Source: RHLJ01 sp965242845 (GTDB lineage: Bacteria; Bacteroidota; Rhodothermia; Balneolales; Balneolaceae). From it: DNA of 64,000 bases. The stretch spans positions 1 through 64,000 of the forward strand of contig CBDETC010000001.1 in NCBI GenBank assembly GCA_965242845.1, written 5' to 3'. This document shows, one piece after another, positions 51,801 through 59,362 of this stretch. The position numbers were made by a program, and so were the translations under genes. The notes under the pieces were generated by a model, which worked only from the letters and a program-made list of their open reading frames with translations, made no database searches and was not told where the DNA came from. How positions within the stretch are numbered: position 1 is the first letter of the stretch; every line of letters begins with the position of its first letter.

Positions 51801-53869
51801 CCACTTCTTTCACCAAAATAGCTTGCGTTAATCGTAGGTTCATCTCCACCTGGAGCGGTGGTAGTTACATTTCCAGTAATATCAATCCAGCTCGCAAGAG
51901 TACCATCCGCAGGTTGGCCGGTTCCACTGTCCCCATTCCCATCTGCGTCCTGTGCATCAAAGTGAAATACAACATCTGCTTTGTAGTTAGTCAAATCAGC
52001 AATAGATGTTGGGTATTCAACATCTCTGGTTAACGTATTACTGTCATTCTCTCCATCATTTACCCTAACACTGATGGTGCGACTGCTCATAGTTGGAGAG
52101 CCGGCTTCATTTTCATAAGTGACCGTACGTAATGCTGCTTCATATACAGAAGTTGTCGCACTACCAGTCAGGGTGAGTTTACCCGAGGTCTCATTCCAGC
52201 TTCCGGTAATTCCATTTTGGTCTACAAACCGTAAGGTATCTTCACTGGATATATAGCCGAAAGTAAACTCTACTACTGCACTATCTAAATTCACATTATC
52301 TACATCTGAGACTTCAATAGAAGAAGTAATAACCCGTTCACCACTACTTGCAAAATAAACCAGGTTCGATGATTCAATATTAGCTAGTACAGGATCGATA
52401 TTAACTTTGATAACCGTAATGTCACGGGTTTCTGTGTTACTGTCATCGGTACCATCATTCACTGTGAAGCTTATTGTTCTGGTAGCTGTAGTGGGGGATG
52501 CATCAGTATTTTCGTAGGTAACACTTCGAAGTGCTGTTTGGTAATTTGATACTGAAGAAGTTCCTGTAAGGGTCAAAATGCCTGTTACAGAGGAGTAGCT
52601 ACCGCTAATTCCATTTTGGTCAACAAAGCCTAATACATCCTGTGCATCATTAAAATTGCCGGTTATTTGTACAGTAGCACTTTCAAGGTCAGTATCATTT
52701 CCATCTGTTAAGGTGATAGCAGAAGTGATAGCGGTTGGAGAATCCCCTGAATTATAGGTAAGATTTGCTCCTTCAATGTCAGCAGCTATTGGTTCTGCAT
52801 TTATTTCAGTAATGAAGGTGCCCGGAGAATTTTTATTGTTATACTCGGTAGCAATCCAGGCGCTGTCTCGGGTAATATTGGAAAGTCGAAACTCATCCAT
52901 ACTTCCTTCGAAATCAAAGCTTGCAGTGGAAAGGAAGAGGTCATCGTCATTGACCTCAAAAGAAGCTGCATTGTTATCACTTGCTATCTGCGCTCCGTTC
53001 AAATATAAAACGCGATCCCCATTTGAGGCTCTAGTAGCAACTATATAATTCCATGAACCATTTGAAATAGTACCGGTTCCTGCTGATAGGGCCGAATTAT
53101 TTATTTGAAAGCGCAACAAGCCTGAGCCATTTACCCAAACAGCATATCCGTCTAAGTAACTACCCTTAGAAATAATATCAGGGCCGCTGGCAACATTTGA
53201 AATATTGATCCAGACAGAAATTGTAATGTTCCCACTAATATCCAGGGGAGATACACCATTATCAGCAATGGTGATAAGGTCACCGGTTCCTGGGTCATCA
53301 AAGAGTCTTCCCCCAGAAACCTGTCCATCTGTAGCTACGGTAGCATTATCGGTAATATCCGTAGAGGAGATATTACCAGAAGCATCCGTGAAATTAATTC
53401 CTCCCGACCCTGTTTCGTTGAGGTGCATGACCAACTTATAATTCGAATCCCAAACATTGGTACTGGATTGATCAGAAGCTATTCCGGAATTTCCAAAGTA
53501 GATATAAAACTCGGTGTCAGTGTTATATCCAAGGGTAGGGAAGCGAACCCAAAAGATTATCTCTCCGGTTGAGGCGTTGTATTCCTCAAGCTGATGACTG
53601 AGAATAGTAGTTCCGTTGGCGGCGGTAAAGATGATATCGTAACCATTAGTATTTCGGACAAAGCCACCATTGGCCATGGTTCTTAGGTCGTTATCAGTGA
53701 GACTAATGAGTACCGGGAAATTGGAAATATCGGTGGTATCCTCAACCTGGGAAGCATTTACCTGGAACTTGAGACGATTTGTATAGCCCGCTACCTGGCC
53801 ATGTGCAATATCAGCGTATAATGATATTGCAATCAAAATTGATGAAAATATGGCTACCCTTAAGCGCAA
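45815..53869 (-). CDS. giant T9SS-exported adhesin-like protein (2684 aa)
   Basis: Signal peptide to residue 25 (ADIAHGQ). DUF2341 at about 50-130, LamG-like domain 150-355 (ending DSAWIATEYNNKNSPGTF), cadherin-like repeats 1 and 2 at 360-618, lectin-like domain 620-850 (FHFDAQDADGNGD), cadherin-like repeats 3-5 at 855-1235, a lectin-like domain (LLLWLKGDEGTF) to about 1460, filamin/invasin-like Ig domains to about 2150, the C-terminal module shared by all four giants, and a T9SS sorting domain (about 2605-2684, NYPNPFNPSTTIPFGL, ending KKFTLIK). Compared with the 2678-aa paralogue the order is the same. Neighbouring promoters carry the same motif, so the set may be co-regulated or alternately expressed. 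Confidence 0.85.
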   Translation of the reverse strand: MRLRVAIFSSILIAISLYADIAHGQVAGYTNRLKFQVNASQVEDTTDISNFPVLISLTDNDLRTMANGGFVRNTNGYDIIFTAANGTTILSHQLEEYNASTGEIIFWVRFPTLGYNTDTEFYIYFGNSGIASDQSSTNVWDSNYKLVMHLNETGSGGINFTDASGNISSTDITDNATVATDGQVSGGRLFDDPGTGDLITIADNGVSPLDISGNITISVWINISNVASGPDIISKGSYLDGYAVWVNGSGLLRFQINNSALSAGTGTISNGSWNYIVATRASNGDRVLYLNGAQIASDNNAASFEVNDDDLFLSTASFDFEGSMDEFRLSNITRDSAWIATEYNNKNSPGTFITEINAEPIAADIEGANLTYNSGDSPTAITSAITLTDGNDTDLESATVQITGNFNDAQDVLGFVDQNGISGSYSSVTGILTLTGTSSVSNYQTALRSVTYENTDASPTTATRTISFTVNDGTDDSNTETRDITVIKVNIDPVLANIESSNLVYFASSGERVITSSIEVSDVDNVNLDSAVVEFTFGYISSEDTLRFVDQNGITGSWNETSGKLTLTGSATTSVYEAALRTVTYENEAGSPTMSSRTISVRVNDGENDSNTLTRDVEYPTSIADLTNYKADVVFHFDAQDADGNGDSGTGQPADGTLASWIDITGNVTTTAPGGDEPTINASYFGERSGILFDYNSGNNGDHYPLSEPTTAPTINSGTFTEKSFAVVFRTTDNISGLHTVYEQGGSSRGYNLSVKDGVAYAYAYSNNWASQNKSLNLGTVEPNTSYIMIASHGSTGSVSTSYWRASLNGGTIQELDGAVDMANHGGDPNIGEEDGTRDPTSFSNPGGTTSNFDGFVGEIISWNDSLEAVDFTNIYAFLSEKWFNVPPVLADIEVSNLSYSEGDGTVNITSSITVTDTDNTNLDSAKVSITSGFESSEDVLAYATALGISGSYDSGSGVLTLTGTTTVANYQTALRNVTYENTETTTPSTTTREISFIVYDWDDSSAVVTREIDISPNNDLPVLASLEGTTIAFTEGDAATSISSAITVSDTDDTNLEGATVAFTNNYFLGEDELAYSTALGITGSFDAMSGVLTLTGSTTLANYQTALRNVTYENTSSDPVTGLNRTIEVRVFDGIDSSATGTTRDISVASLNTAPTLANIESSGIFYQVGDSSLISETITLTDPDDTDIETVTFQITTNYNSAEDTLTFQSLFGITPSWTDGTGTLTLTGPASKADFQSAIRTVRYQSTTTTPEDIPRTISISANDGDVDSNVPTRDISFSIPKSVNDLLLWLKGDEGTFTTTGGTTASSEGTDVGRWEDQSGNDRHFTATNGGSEPTFRTSISSLNDQNAIEFPGTANFRLEDIDAENYLNGLDELTIFFVIESDEVGSDRGFWTTYEPDGTSGDQVFSIRYDSLGANGGAEGVITTGMRDLNVAFSQESFEFAQTTSGQIVMLKWTSEENYQLYIDGVLSNPSFFQNIPTGTLSAVTTAIIGQGTENTSESWYGLVAEVILYGDDITIEDQEAVEDYLSFKYGIAIRSLTAATGGEAISADDASIAPMPAYTTLTGPRVQESFEGEFTNGGTFVFTAPTGFEWNTGSSPGASILPAFGGTTELAISAPVVTSTEITFTITAESVTNPGEITFSNFEVRPTTGTLPNTGNITNTGTTGLGGSTSYGTLTMVAGTQIEMEFAEQPSASNVSSAISPAVRVQLIDQFGNPVEESRVNIDIARNVVSGSGELGGTTTEQTNVFGIAEFDDINIDAIGTYSLTASSTGLTDTTSNDFDVVVLGQLTQFVVERVPSGNISDKLAGQNFNITVVAVDGIQDTVDTFTGTVSLSSNCTMGTGQGTTASFVAGVLSSATVSISSLGTCSITATNSAGSETGTSNTFDVTPGAPSEATTTISASPTVILNDGFSTSTITVQLKDSEGNNVTTGGETIVLSETDGTLSSVTDNADGTYTATLTSSVVAGTATITGTLNAASITDDAEVEFAEFNNLWQSSVGSIADARNWDLATNWSSGSVPVPGDKVLVPAVPAVGNEQPVVNTTDTEVAQLSIEASASVTVSGGIELIVNGELSGDGEVLGSNTDSVTVAGNLGISDMSVGFVKLNGTNNQDVTTPNDYVNLELDNNNGADFTTDLSVSDTLKLTNGTLFLPSGTTLIANEKQYGNGELRMQQRMFGDLGWRLISSPIDTTFGEFLDGVLTQGYDGAFYDINTSPGDTLQPNVLYYLESYDNGGNGATDNQRFRAPTSSNQKVTQGQGMFVFLFGDIAADSRYNDPLPDTLDVSGREFDGNGTIVDFGVTYTTTADSGWNLVGNPFLATIDWDDEANWTKTNIESTIYIWDPSANGGDGEYLTWNGTTGTLPNGGLIPPFQGFWIKANDASPVLSVSKEAKTTGGSFLRKELPKGAIVDTLSKQKNNTPVPILDIAVTSTSGRQKRTNLMFSDEGLRSKDILDAYTLSPLTSSFIEFHSLLDDGSQLAINNLPNDFNSRLFIPLHIAAFENGAPTSEELTIVWDELRGIPEDWILTLIDNETGQEINMLEERTYSFFHSTRAKVAPKANPSSPNFSIRAKASTQSTRFTLKVSTEQIERDVPEEIFLSQNYPNPFNPSTTIPFGLNEDSNVQLIVYDILGRKVKTLVDGPRTAGRYEIQFNSRELASGVYFYRLTTNNKVLLKKFTLIK

Positions 53870-53944
53870 CTTGTCTCGATAAATTTAAAGCGTACTTAAA
53901 TCCTTGTGGATCTAATGGGTACGAAGATAGACAAAGCATCGGTA

Positions 53945-53978
53945 GGGTTAATTGAAATTAACCAATTCTAATAGCCCT
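53945..53978 (-). promoter_or_regulatory. palindrome plus TTAA/TCTAAT motif before the 2684-aa gene
   Basis: GGTTAATT and AATTAACC form a perfect 8-base inverted repeat with a 2-base spacer (53946-53963), joined directly to TTAACCAATTCTAATAG. The flank GGGCTATTAGA (minus strand) is identical in the motif before the 2517-aa gene. Confidence 0.45.
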
Positions 53979-54006
53979 TAGAGAGCTTTAATAATTCAGA
54001 TTACGG

Positions 54007-57000
54007 TTACTTAATTAACGTCATTTTTTTTGTGTAGACGTTGCCCCCGGAAACAAAGCGATAAATATAAATACCGCTTGAAAGATCAGAAGCATTCCAG
54101 GTATAAGTATGAGTTCCGGCATCGAGTTGCTTTCGATTTAGGATGGAAGCTACTTTCCTCCCAAGCATATCATAGATATCAATGCTTACTTCACTTTGGA
54201 TGGGTAGGGAGAACTCAAGATTAGTGGTAGGATTAAATGGGTTTGGATAGTTCTGAAAAAGTTCAAAAGAATTCGGCATATCATTTGCATCTTCTCCTGG
54301 TTCTATAATTATTGAAAACCTGGCCTGGTCTGGAGAACTTTTGCTTGTCAATTTTGGCTTTGAAGTACTCTTATAGTTTGGAGCAATTTTACCATGCTCC
54401 CCTTCAAAATTAAATGGGAAGATGGTTCCCTCTAAAAGCTCTGTGCTGGATTCTGTCTTAGAATCGTACAGGAAAACCCTCCATCCCTGTGGGATATGCT
54501 TCATTTCTGAAATTTCAAAGTTCAGGGCTTTGGATGAAGAAAGCCCCTCAACGAATGAATTAATGGAGAGAGGTATTTCAATGGGTATACCAAAATGTCT
54601 TGGTAAATTGTTGATTGCATATTTATCACCCTCATAGGAAATAGAACTTAGTTCAAGGTATGACTCTATATCTCCCATCGGTAACAATCGGTAAGCATCA
54701 TCTTTATCCTTTCCCATATTAGCATGCTCTGAGAACATAAAATGAGCAGAAGTGCTAAGTTCATCATCTGAGAGCGTAATCGAAAAAGAAGGGTGTGTAT
54801 TTGTTTCTTTAGTGGCAAATTTTCCAACAAAGGAACCTCCGGTAGTTTTTGAATCTTCTCGTGCTATTAGAGAAGGAGAGGAGTTATTTGCTTTTACCCA
54901 AAATCCCTGAAAAGGAGCGATAAGCCCACTTCCTAAATCTCCAGTAGTGCCATTCCATGTCTTGTATTCACTAGTAGCATAATCCCATATGTATATGGTA
55001 GCGTCTATGTTGGTTTTAGTCCAATTGGAATCATCCCAGTCAAGGGTAGCTGCATATGGATTACCAACAAGATTCCACCCGGAGTCTGCAGTGGTAGTAT
55101 AGGTCACATTGAAGTCGATATCTCCTTCATGTTCCTGGCCTTGTACTTCAAGTGTTATTGGAAATGTATTGTTATACCTGGAGTCTGCTGGGATATCTCC
55201 AAAGATGTAGGTGAATAACCCGCGACCTTCCGTTAAAGAAGTAGAGGCGCTTGATGGAGCCCTCCAACGCTGATTATCTGTTCCAGGATGGCTCTCTTCA
55301 TAATAAAGCACATTGGGCATAAGGGTATCTCCTGGATTTGAACCGGTGCTGTAAAAAGCTCCCGGATATCCTTGTGTGACCATGCTATCGAATAAATCTT
55401 CATAATCTGAAGCAATAGGAGAAGAGAGAAGTCTGGAACCATTTGTTCCGGTTATCTCATGTTGCATAATCAGATCACCAGAGTTAATTATTTTAGTATT
55501 CGCTATGAGGTTGTTTCCGGTTTTAATAGTCAACGAACCACGGTCTAGTAACAAAACTCCGGTTACCTCAAGGTTTGCATCTAAAGTGACCCCCAATGGG
55601 TTATCAATGCTTAAATTCTGCACAAGTGATGGAAGCCCAGAACCAGTAGTCTGAACAGTAGTGCCTTTAAAAGAATAAGAACCTGAAGAGCTGAAAACCC
55701 TGGTTGTGGTTTGGATATTTCCAAAGCCCCCCGAAGAATGAATTCCATCTATAGAGCCAATCTCAAGAGTTCCAGTTGAAACCTGAAAGGCTCCTGATCC
55801 GGTAATTATTTGTGACCCTGTGGTCAAAACTCCTCCATCGCCAATTACAAAGGTAGCACCCGAAATTGACAGAGAGACCTGCTCCGTTAAATCTGTTGAA
55901 TCCGTTAGAGTAACCGTATGTCCATTACCAATTACTATCGTGGCCTGAGTGGTATTTCCGGGATTTGCGCTAGCTGCACTTCCGGAATGACTGGTCTGAG
56001 ACCATGTACTGTTTGAGCTCCAATCTCCGTCTGAAATACTATAAAAGGTTAATGCTCCGTATCGGGTGAATTTTTTTATGTGGTTATCAGAGATTTCCCC
56101 GCCATCATTACTCATGAGATTATTCATGGTGACTTGATATTCAACATCATCAGTAAGTGTTGATACAGTGAGCGTCACTTCGGTGCTATCTCCATCAGCA
56201 TTAAGGCTAGCTCCGGAAATGGTTATCCCTCCATCTATTGAATAGTTGGAAATATTTTCGGCACTATTTATTTCCATTCCTTTGCTAAATGTAATTACAA
56301 CCGAATTTTCGGAGGGAGTGAAAGCATTCACAGCATATGGGTCGGTACTATAAACTCCGCCAGAGCCTCCTCCACCAACTTTCCCCATTACATCCATTTG
56401 GTCATCTCCATTGATGATTACCTGACCACCTTCATCAATCATCAAATCTCCTTCAATAATAATCGTGTTTCCGCTTCCTCCATCCGTGCTAAAAACGGCT
56501 CCCGAATCTACATGCACATTGAAAAATATGATGTCACTATCTGCCGATACTACCTGAGTGCTATCTCCGGAGAAGACCACTGTACTCGAATCGGAATCGA
56601 AATTGGAACTGTTTTGGAGTGTAAAATCTCCTTCCAGAGTAATCGTTGCTGTACCTGCATCTACTTTACCTCCTGAAGTAAAAGAAGCATCACCTCCGAT
56701 GGATAAATTACCTTCGTTCAGGCTTATGGTTCCTCCGTTACTAAGTGTCGCGTTCCCTCCAACATTGATTGTACCTGAATCTACAGTCATATTACCATTA
56801 GAAGTAAAGCTGGCACTTCCCGTTATATTTACAGTAGCATCTTGAACATTAAAGTAACCACCCGCTGAAACCGTTAAATCGTCGGTAATATTAACTGTAC
56901 CGGAGCCAAAATTTACAGTTCCGGTATTTCCTACATAAGTCTCTCCATTTAGGTCAATAGTACCTTTATTTAAATTTAAGATTCCGCCGCTTTTTACATC

Positions 57001-57642
57001 TAGGGTTCCGTTAAACGTACTATATCCGTCATCTCCATTATAAGTGCCATTAATTTCACTATTGCCATTAATAACAGCGGTTCCATTTTCTGCATTGAAA
57101 GTGTCACCGGAGGAAACATTAAAATCTCCATTAACTGTTAAAACCCCAGCTCCCAGATTGAACCCTCCAATAATTTCGGCATCAATGTTATTACTTGCCG
57201 TTCCTATGGCAAAACTCCCTTCATCGATATTGATCTCGGTTGTGGCAGACTTCATATCAAAAACGTTTTGCCCCGACGAGGCGCCGGTCATTTCAACATG
57301 ACCGTTTACGATTTCAAGTTTTGATGATCCATTCATAGTTAAATCATCAGTAATTGTAAGCGTTGCGTTGTTTCTGATTTTAAGCTGATCACCTGGGTTG
57401 GAATACCAGTGATTAATAATGATAGACTCTATAGATACATTCGTAGTAATTACCGGGTAGGGAGTAGTGTTATTTCTAAGTATCACACTTTCACCAGAAC
57501 CTGGAACTCCGTTCGGACTCCAGTTACCTGCATTATGCCAGGAAGAATCTATAGCTCCGGTCCATATCTTGTTTTGTGCCATTAAAAAGCTACATGGAGC
57601 TAAGCTTATAAGTAAGATGAGAATAGAGAATGACTTTTTCAT
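54007..57642 (-). CDS. T9SS-exported beta-helix protein (1211 aa)
   Basis: Signal peptide ends at CSFLMAQ (about 23). Residues 30-430 form many short repeats rich in Gly, Asn, Thr and Ser (SSGDTFNAENGTAVINGNSE; GGTISLNEGNLSIGGDASF) that suit a right-handed beta-helix. An Ig-like domain follows (NAFTPSENSVVITFSKGME). The C-terminal 500 or so residues match the module of the three larger giants (SRLLSSPIASDYEDLFDSMV; GWNLVGNPYAATLDWDD; PFQGFWVKAN), then the T9SS sorting domain (FELFQNYPNPFNPTTNLEF, ending KKMTLIK). It lacks the DUF2341, LamG and cadherin-like parts, so it shares the export and anchoring end but displays a different head. It is first in the co-directional cluster. Confidence 0.83.
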   Translation of the reverse strand: MKKSFSILILLISLAPCSFLMAQNKIWTGAIDSSWHNAGNWSPNGVPGSGESVILRNNTTPYPVITTNVSIESIIINHWYSNPGDQLKIRNNATLTITDDLTMNGSSKLEIVNGHVEMTGASSGQNVFDMKSATTEINIDEGSFAIGTASNNIDAEIIGGFNLGAGVLTVNGDFNVSSGDTFNAENGTAVINGNSEINGTYNGDDGYSTFNGTLDVKSGGILNLNKGTIDLNGETYVGNTGTVNFGSGTVNITDDLTVSAGGYFNVQDATVNITGSASFTSNGNMTVDSGTINVGGNATLSNGGTISLNEGNLSIGGDASFTSGGKVDAGTATITLEGDFTLQNSSNFDSDSSTVVFSGDSTQVVSADSDIIFFNVHVDSGAVFSTDGGSGNTIIIEGDLMIDEGGQVIINGDDQMDVMGKVGGGGSGGVYSTDPYAVNAFTPSENSVVITFSKGMEINSAENISNYSIDGGITISGASLNADGDSTEVTLTVSTLTDDVEYQVTMNNLMSNDGGEISDNHIKKFTRYGALTFYSISDGDWSSNSTWSQTSHSGSAASANPGNTTQATIVIGNGHTVTLTDSTDLTEQVSLSISGATFVIGDGGVLTTGSQIITGSGAFQVSTGTLEIGSIDGIHSSGGFGNIQTTTRVFSSSGSYSFKGTTVQTTGSGLPSLVQNLSIDNPLGVTLDANLEVTGVLLLDRGSLTIKTGNNLIANTKIINSGDLIMQHEITGTNGSRLLSSPIASDYEDLFDSMVTQGYPGAFYSTGSNPGDTLMPNVLYYEESHPGTDNQRWRAPSSASTSLTEGRGLFTYIFGDIPADSRYNNTFPITLEVQGQEHEGDIDFNVTYTTTADSGWNLVGNPYAATLDWDDSNWTKTNIDATIYIWDYATSEYKTWNGTTGDLGSGLIAPFQGFWVKANNSSPSLIAREDSKTTGGSFVGKFATKETNTHPSFSITLSDDELSTSAHFMFSEHANMGKDKDDAYRLLPMGDIESYLELSSISYEGDKYAINNLPRHFGIPIEIPLSINSFVEGLSSSKALNFEISEMKHIPQGWRVFLYDSKTESSTELLEGTIFPFNFEGEHGKIAPNYKSTSKPKLTSKSSPDQARFSIIIEPGEDANDMPNSFELFQNYPNPFNPTTNLEFSLPIQSEVSIDIYDMLGRKVASILNRKQLDAGTHTYTWNASDLSSGIYIYRFVSGGNVYTKKMTLIK

Positions 57643-57700
57643 TGCCCTCTAAAAATAAGTCTAAGCATTTACTTACCAGAGAGCTTCGGAGCATTATAAA

Positions 57701-57761
57701 TTAATTCTAACTCCTGAATGTTAGAGGGTTCTAATATTAGTAACGCTCTGTTTCTAATGTA
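57701..57761 (-). promoter_or_regulatory. repeated TTAGA elements before the 1211-aa gene
   Basis: Within 120 bases of the start, the plus strand has TTAATTCTAAC (57701-57711), GTTAGAGG (57720-57727), TTCTAATA (57729-57736) and TTTCTAATG (57751-57759). The 224-base gap 57643-57866 holds no other gene; it separates the minus-strand cluster from the plus-strand rml operon and must contain divergent promoters. Confidence 0.35.
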
Positions 57762-57866
57762 TTGTCAAAAACCTTCTAACGGTATTTCAAATTGATATAA
57801 ATTAAAGCTAGTTTCTTTTTTTGATGATATCGGTCAAATATTAAGCAAACCAATTTTAGCACATTC

Positions 57867-57956
57867 ATGAAAGGCGTTGTACTAGCTGGAGGAACTGGGT
57901 CGAGGTTATATCCTTTAACTAAAGTAACCAATAAAACTGCTTCAGAAAATCCATGA
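57867..57956 (+). pseudogene. rmlA: remnant of rmlA (glucose-1-phosphate thymidylyltransferase)
   Basis: 29 codons beginning MKGVVLAGGTGSRLYPLTKV, the canonical nucleotide-binding N-terminus of RmlA (G-G-T-G-S-R-L-x-P-L-T), then TNKTASENP and a stop. A working enzyme needs about 245-290 residues. The sequence passes directly into rmlD, whose ATG overlaps the stop (ATGA), so no frameshift can restore the missing part: it is an internal or terminal deletion. The likely original operon order was rmlA-rmlD-rmlC-rmlB. A full rmlA elsewhere is expected if rhamnose is made. The stub could persist because it carries the operon's translation start and couples to rmlD. Confidence 0.8.
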
Positions 57957-58813
57957 AAGTCTTGATCACAGGAGCTTGCGGGCAACTTGGTAAAGAGTGG
58001 GTCGAATTCTGTGAAAAAAAAGGACTCGAATATAGTTCTTATTGCTCTGATGAGCTCAATATTCAAGATGAAGCAGCTCTTCGGGAAATAGTTTACAATG
58101 AAGCACCTACTGCACTTATAAATTGTGCTGCCTATACAAAAGTAGATCAGGCGGAAGATGAACAAGCATTAGCATATAAAGTAAATGCCGATGCTCTTGG
58201 GCCTATTTCAAAAGTCTGTACCGAACATAATATAAAGCTCATCCACTACTCTACGGATTATGTATTCAATGGTAAAATGGATGACTATAAAAAGTTTCCA
58301 GAGGGCTATCCCGAGGATCATCAAACGGATCCTCAAAATGTGTACGGTATTTCAAAAAGGAAAGGAGAGAAGGTTATTGAAAACTCTGGTTGTCAATATC
58401 TAATTCTGAGAGTTTCCTGGTTATGTGGTAGGCATGGGAATAATTTTATTAAGACCATGCTTAAACTTGGAAGTGAAAAGAAGTCGCTTCGGGTAGTAAA
58501 TGACCAATTTGGAAGTCCAACTTTTGCACATCAGGTTGTAGAACAAACCTATCATCTCTTGCAAAACCAGAATGAAGGAGTGTTTCATTTGACTAGCTCA
58601 GGAGTTACAAACTGGCATGAATTTGCAATTAAGATATTTCACTTGTCTGGTTTAGATGTAGAAGTAGAACCGGTTCCCTCTTCAGAATATCCTACCAGAG
58701 CCAGGCGACCTTATTTTTCTAAACTAAGTACTGAAAAAATTAGTACCATTCCCGACATTAAGATTATCAGTTGGCAAGAAGGTTTAAAAGAATTTTTAAC
58801 GACGATCTACTAG
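57953..58813 (+). CDS. rmlD: dTDP-4-dehydrorhamnose reductase
   Basis: 286 residues of the RmlD sugar-binding family. It has the Rossmann motif MKVLITGACGQLGKEW, INCAAYTKVDQAEDE, STDYVFNG and the catalytic YGISKRKGE (YxxxK), then LILRVSWLCG and VVNDQFGSPT. It reduces dTDP-4-dehydro-L-rhamnose to dTDP-L-rhamnose with NAD(P)H, the last step of the pathway, in the cytosol. Its start overlaps the rmlA remnant, and its stop is directly followed by the rmlC ATG. Confidence 0.95.
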   Translation: MKVLITGACGQLGKEWVEFCEKKGLEYSSYCSDELNIQDEAALREIVYNEAPTALINCAAYTKVDQAEDEQALAYKVNADALGPISKVCTEHNIKLIHYSTDYVFNGKMDDYKKFPEGYPEDHQTDPQNVYGISKRKGEKVIENSGCQYLILRVSWLCGRHGNNFIKTMLKLGSEKKSLRVVNDQFGSPTFAHQVVEQTYHLLQNQNEGVFHLTSSGVTNWHEFAIKIFHLSGLDVEVEPVPSSEYPTRARRPYFSKLSTEKISTIPDIKIISWQEGLKEFLTTIY

Positions 58814-59362
58814 ATGAAAGTTACCAGTGCAAGAATACCTGAGGTAAAAATTATCGAACCAAAGGTATATGAAGATGATAGAGGGTACTTTTTAGAGTCT
58901 TTTCGAGAAGAGGTATTGAAAGAGCATGGTATTCTGGATTCTTTTGTTCAGGATAATATCTCTAAATCCTTTAAAGGTACCGTGAGAGGCTTACACTATC
59001 AGCTTGAGAAGCCTCAGGCCAAGCTTGTACAGTGTATTAAAGGTGAAATATTAGATGTAGCGGTAGATGTAAGAAAAAGTTCGAAGACATTTGGTAATTA
59101 CGTGGCAGTAAAATTAAGCGAGAAGAATCATCGGCAGGTTTATATTCCTGAAGGTTTTGCCCATGGTTTTTCTGTACTATCTGATAATGCGATTGTGCAT
59201 TATAAGTGTACAGCATATTATGATAAAGATTCTGAAAGAGGCATACGTTGGGATGACCCCCTAATTCGTATCAACTGGGATGTTTCCAAGCCAATTCTTT
59301 CTGATAAGGATCGAAGACAACCTCTATTTTCATCTTTAACGGAAGACGATATTTTTATATGA
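58814..59362 (+). CDS. rmlC: dTDP-4-dehydrorhamnose 3,5-epimerase
   Basis: 182 residues, the normal length. It is a cupin with the conserved DDRGYFLESFRE, QDNISKSFKGTVRGLHYQ (catalytic His of RGLHYQ), GEILDVAVDVRKSS, IPEGFAHGFSVLSD and YYDKDSERGIRWDDPLI motifs. It epimerises C3 and C5 of dTDP-4-dehydro-6-deoxyglucose. It follows rmlD without a gap and overlaps rmlB by 4 bases (ATGA), indicating one transcript with coupled translation. Confidence 0.96.
   Translation: MKVTSARIPEVKIIEPKVYEDDRGYFLESFREEVLKEHGILDSFVQDNISKSFKGTVRGLHYQLEKPQAKLVQCIKGEILDVAVDVRKSSKTFGNYVAVKLSEKNHRQVYIPEGFAHGFSVLSDNAIVHYKCTAYYDKDSERGIRWDDPLIRINWDVSKPILSDKDRRQPLFSSLTEDDIFI

Noticed and set aside
30004..53869. Repeated DNA blocks that could be mistaken for a CRISPR array or mobile repeats
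   Set aside because: Spacing and sequence follow the protein domain repeats (cadherin-like units of about 130 residues), not short direct repeats with spacers.
57776..58165. A 129-codon minus-strand frame across the start of the rml operon
   Set aside because: It is antisense to rmlD and the rmlA remnant, with no recognisable product.
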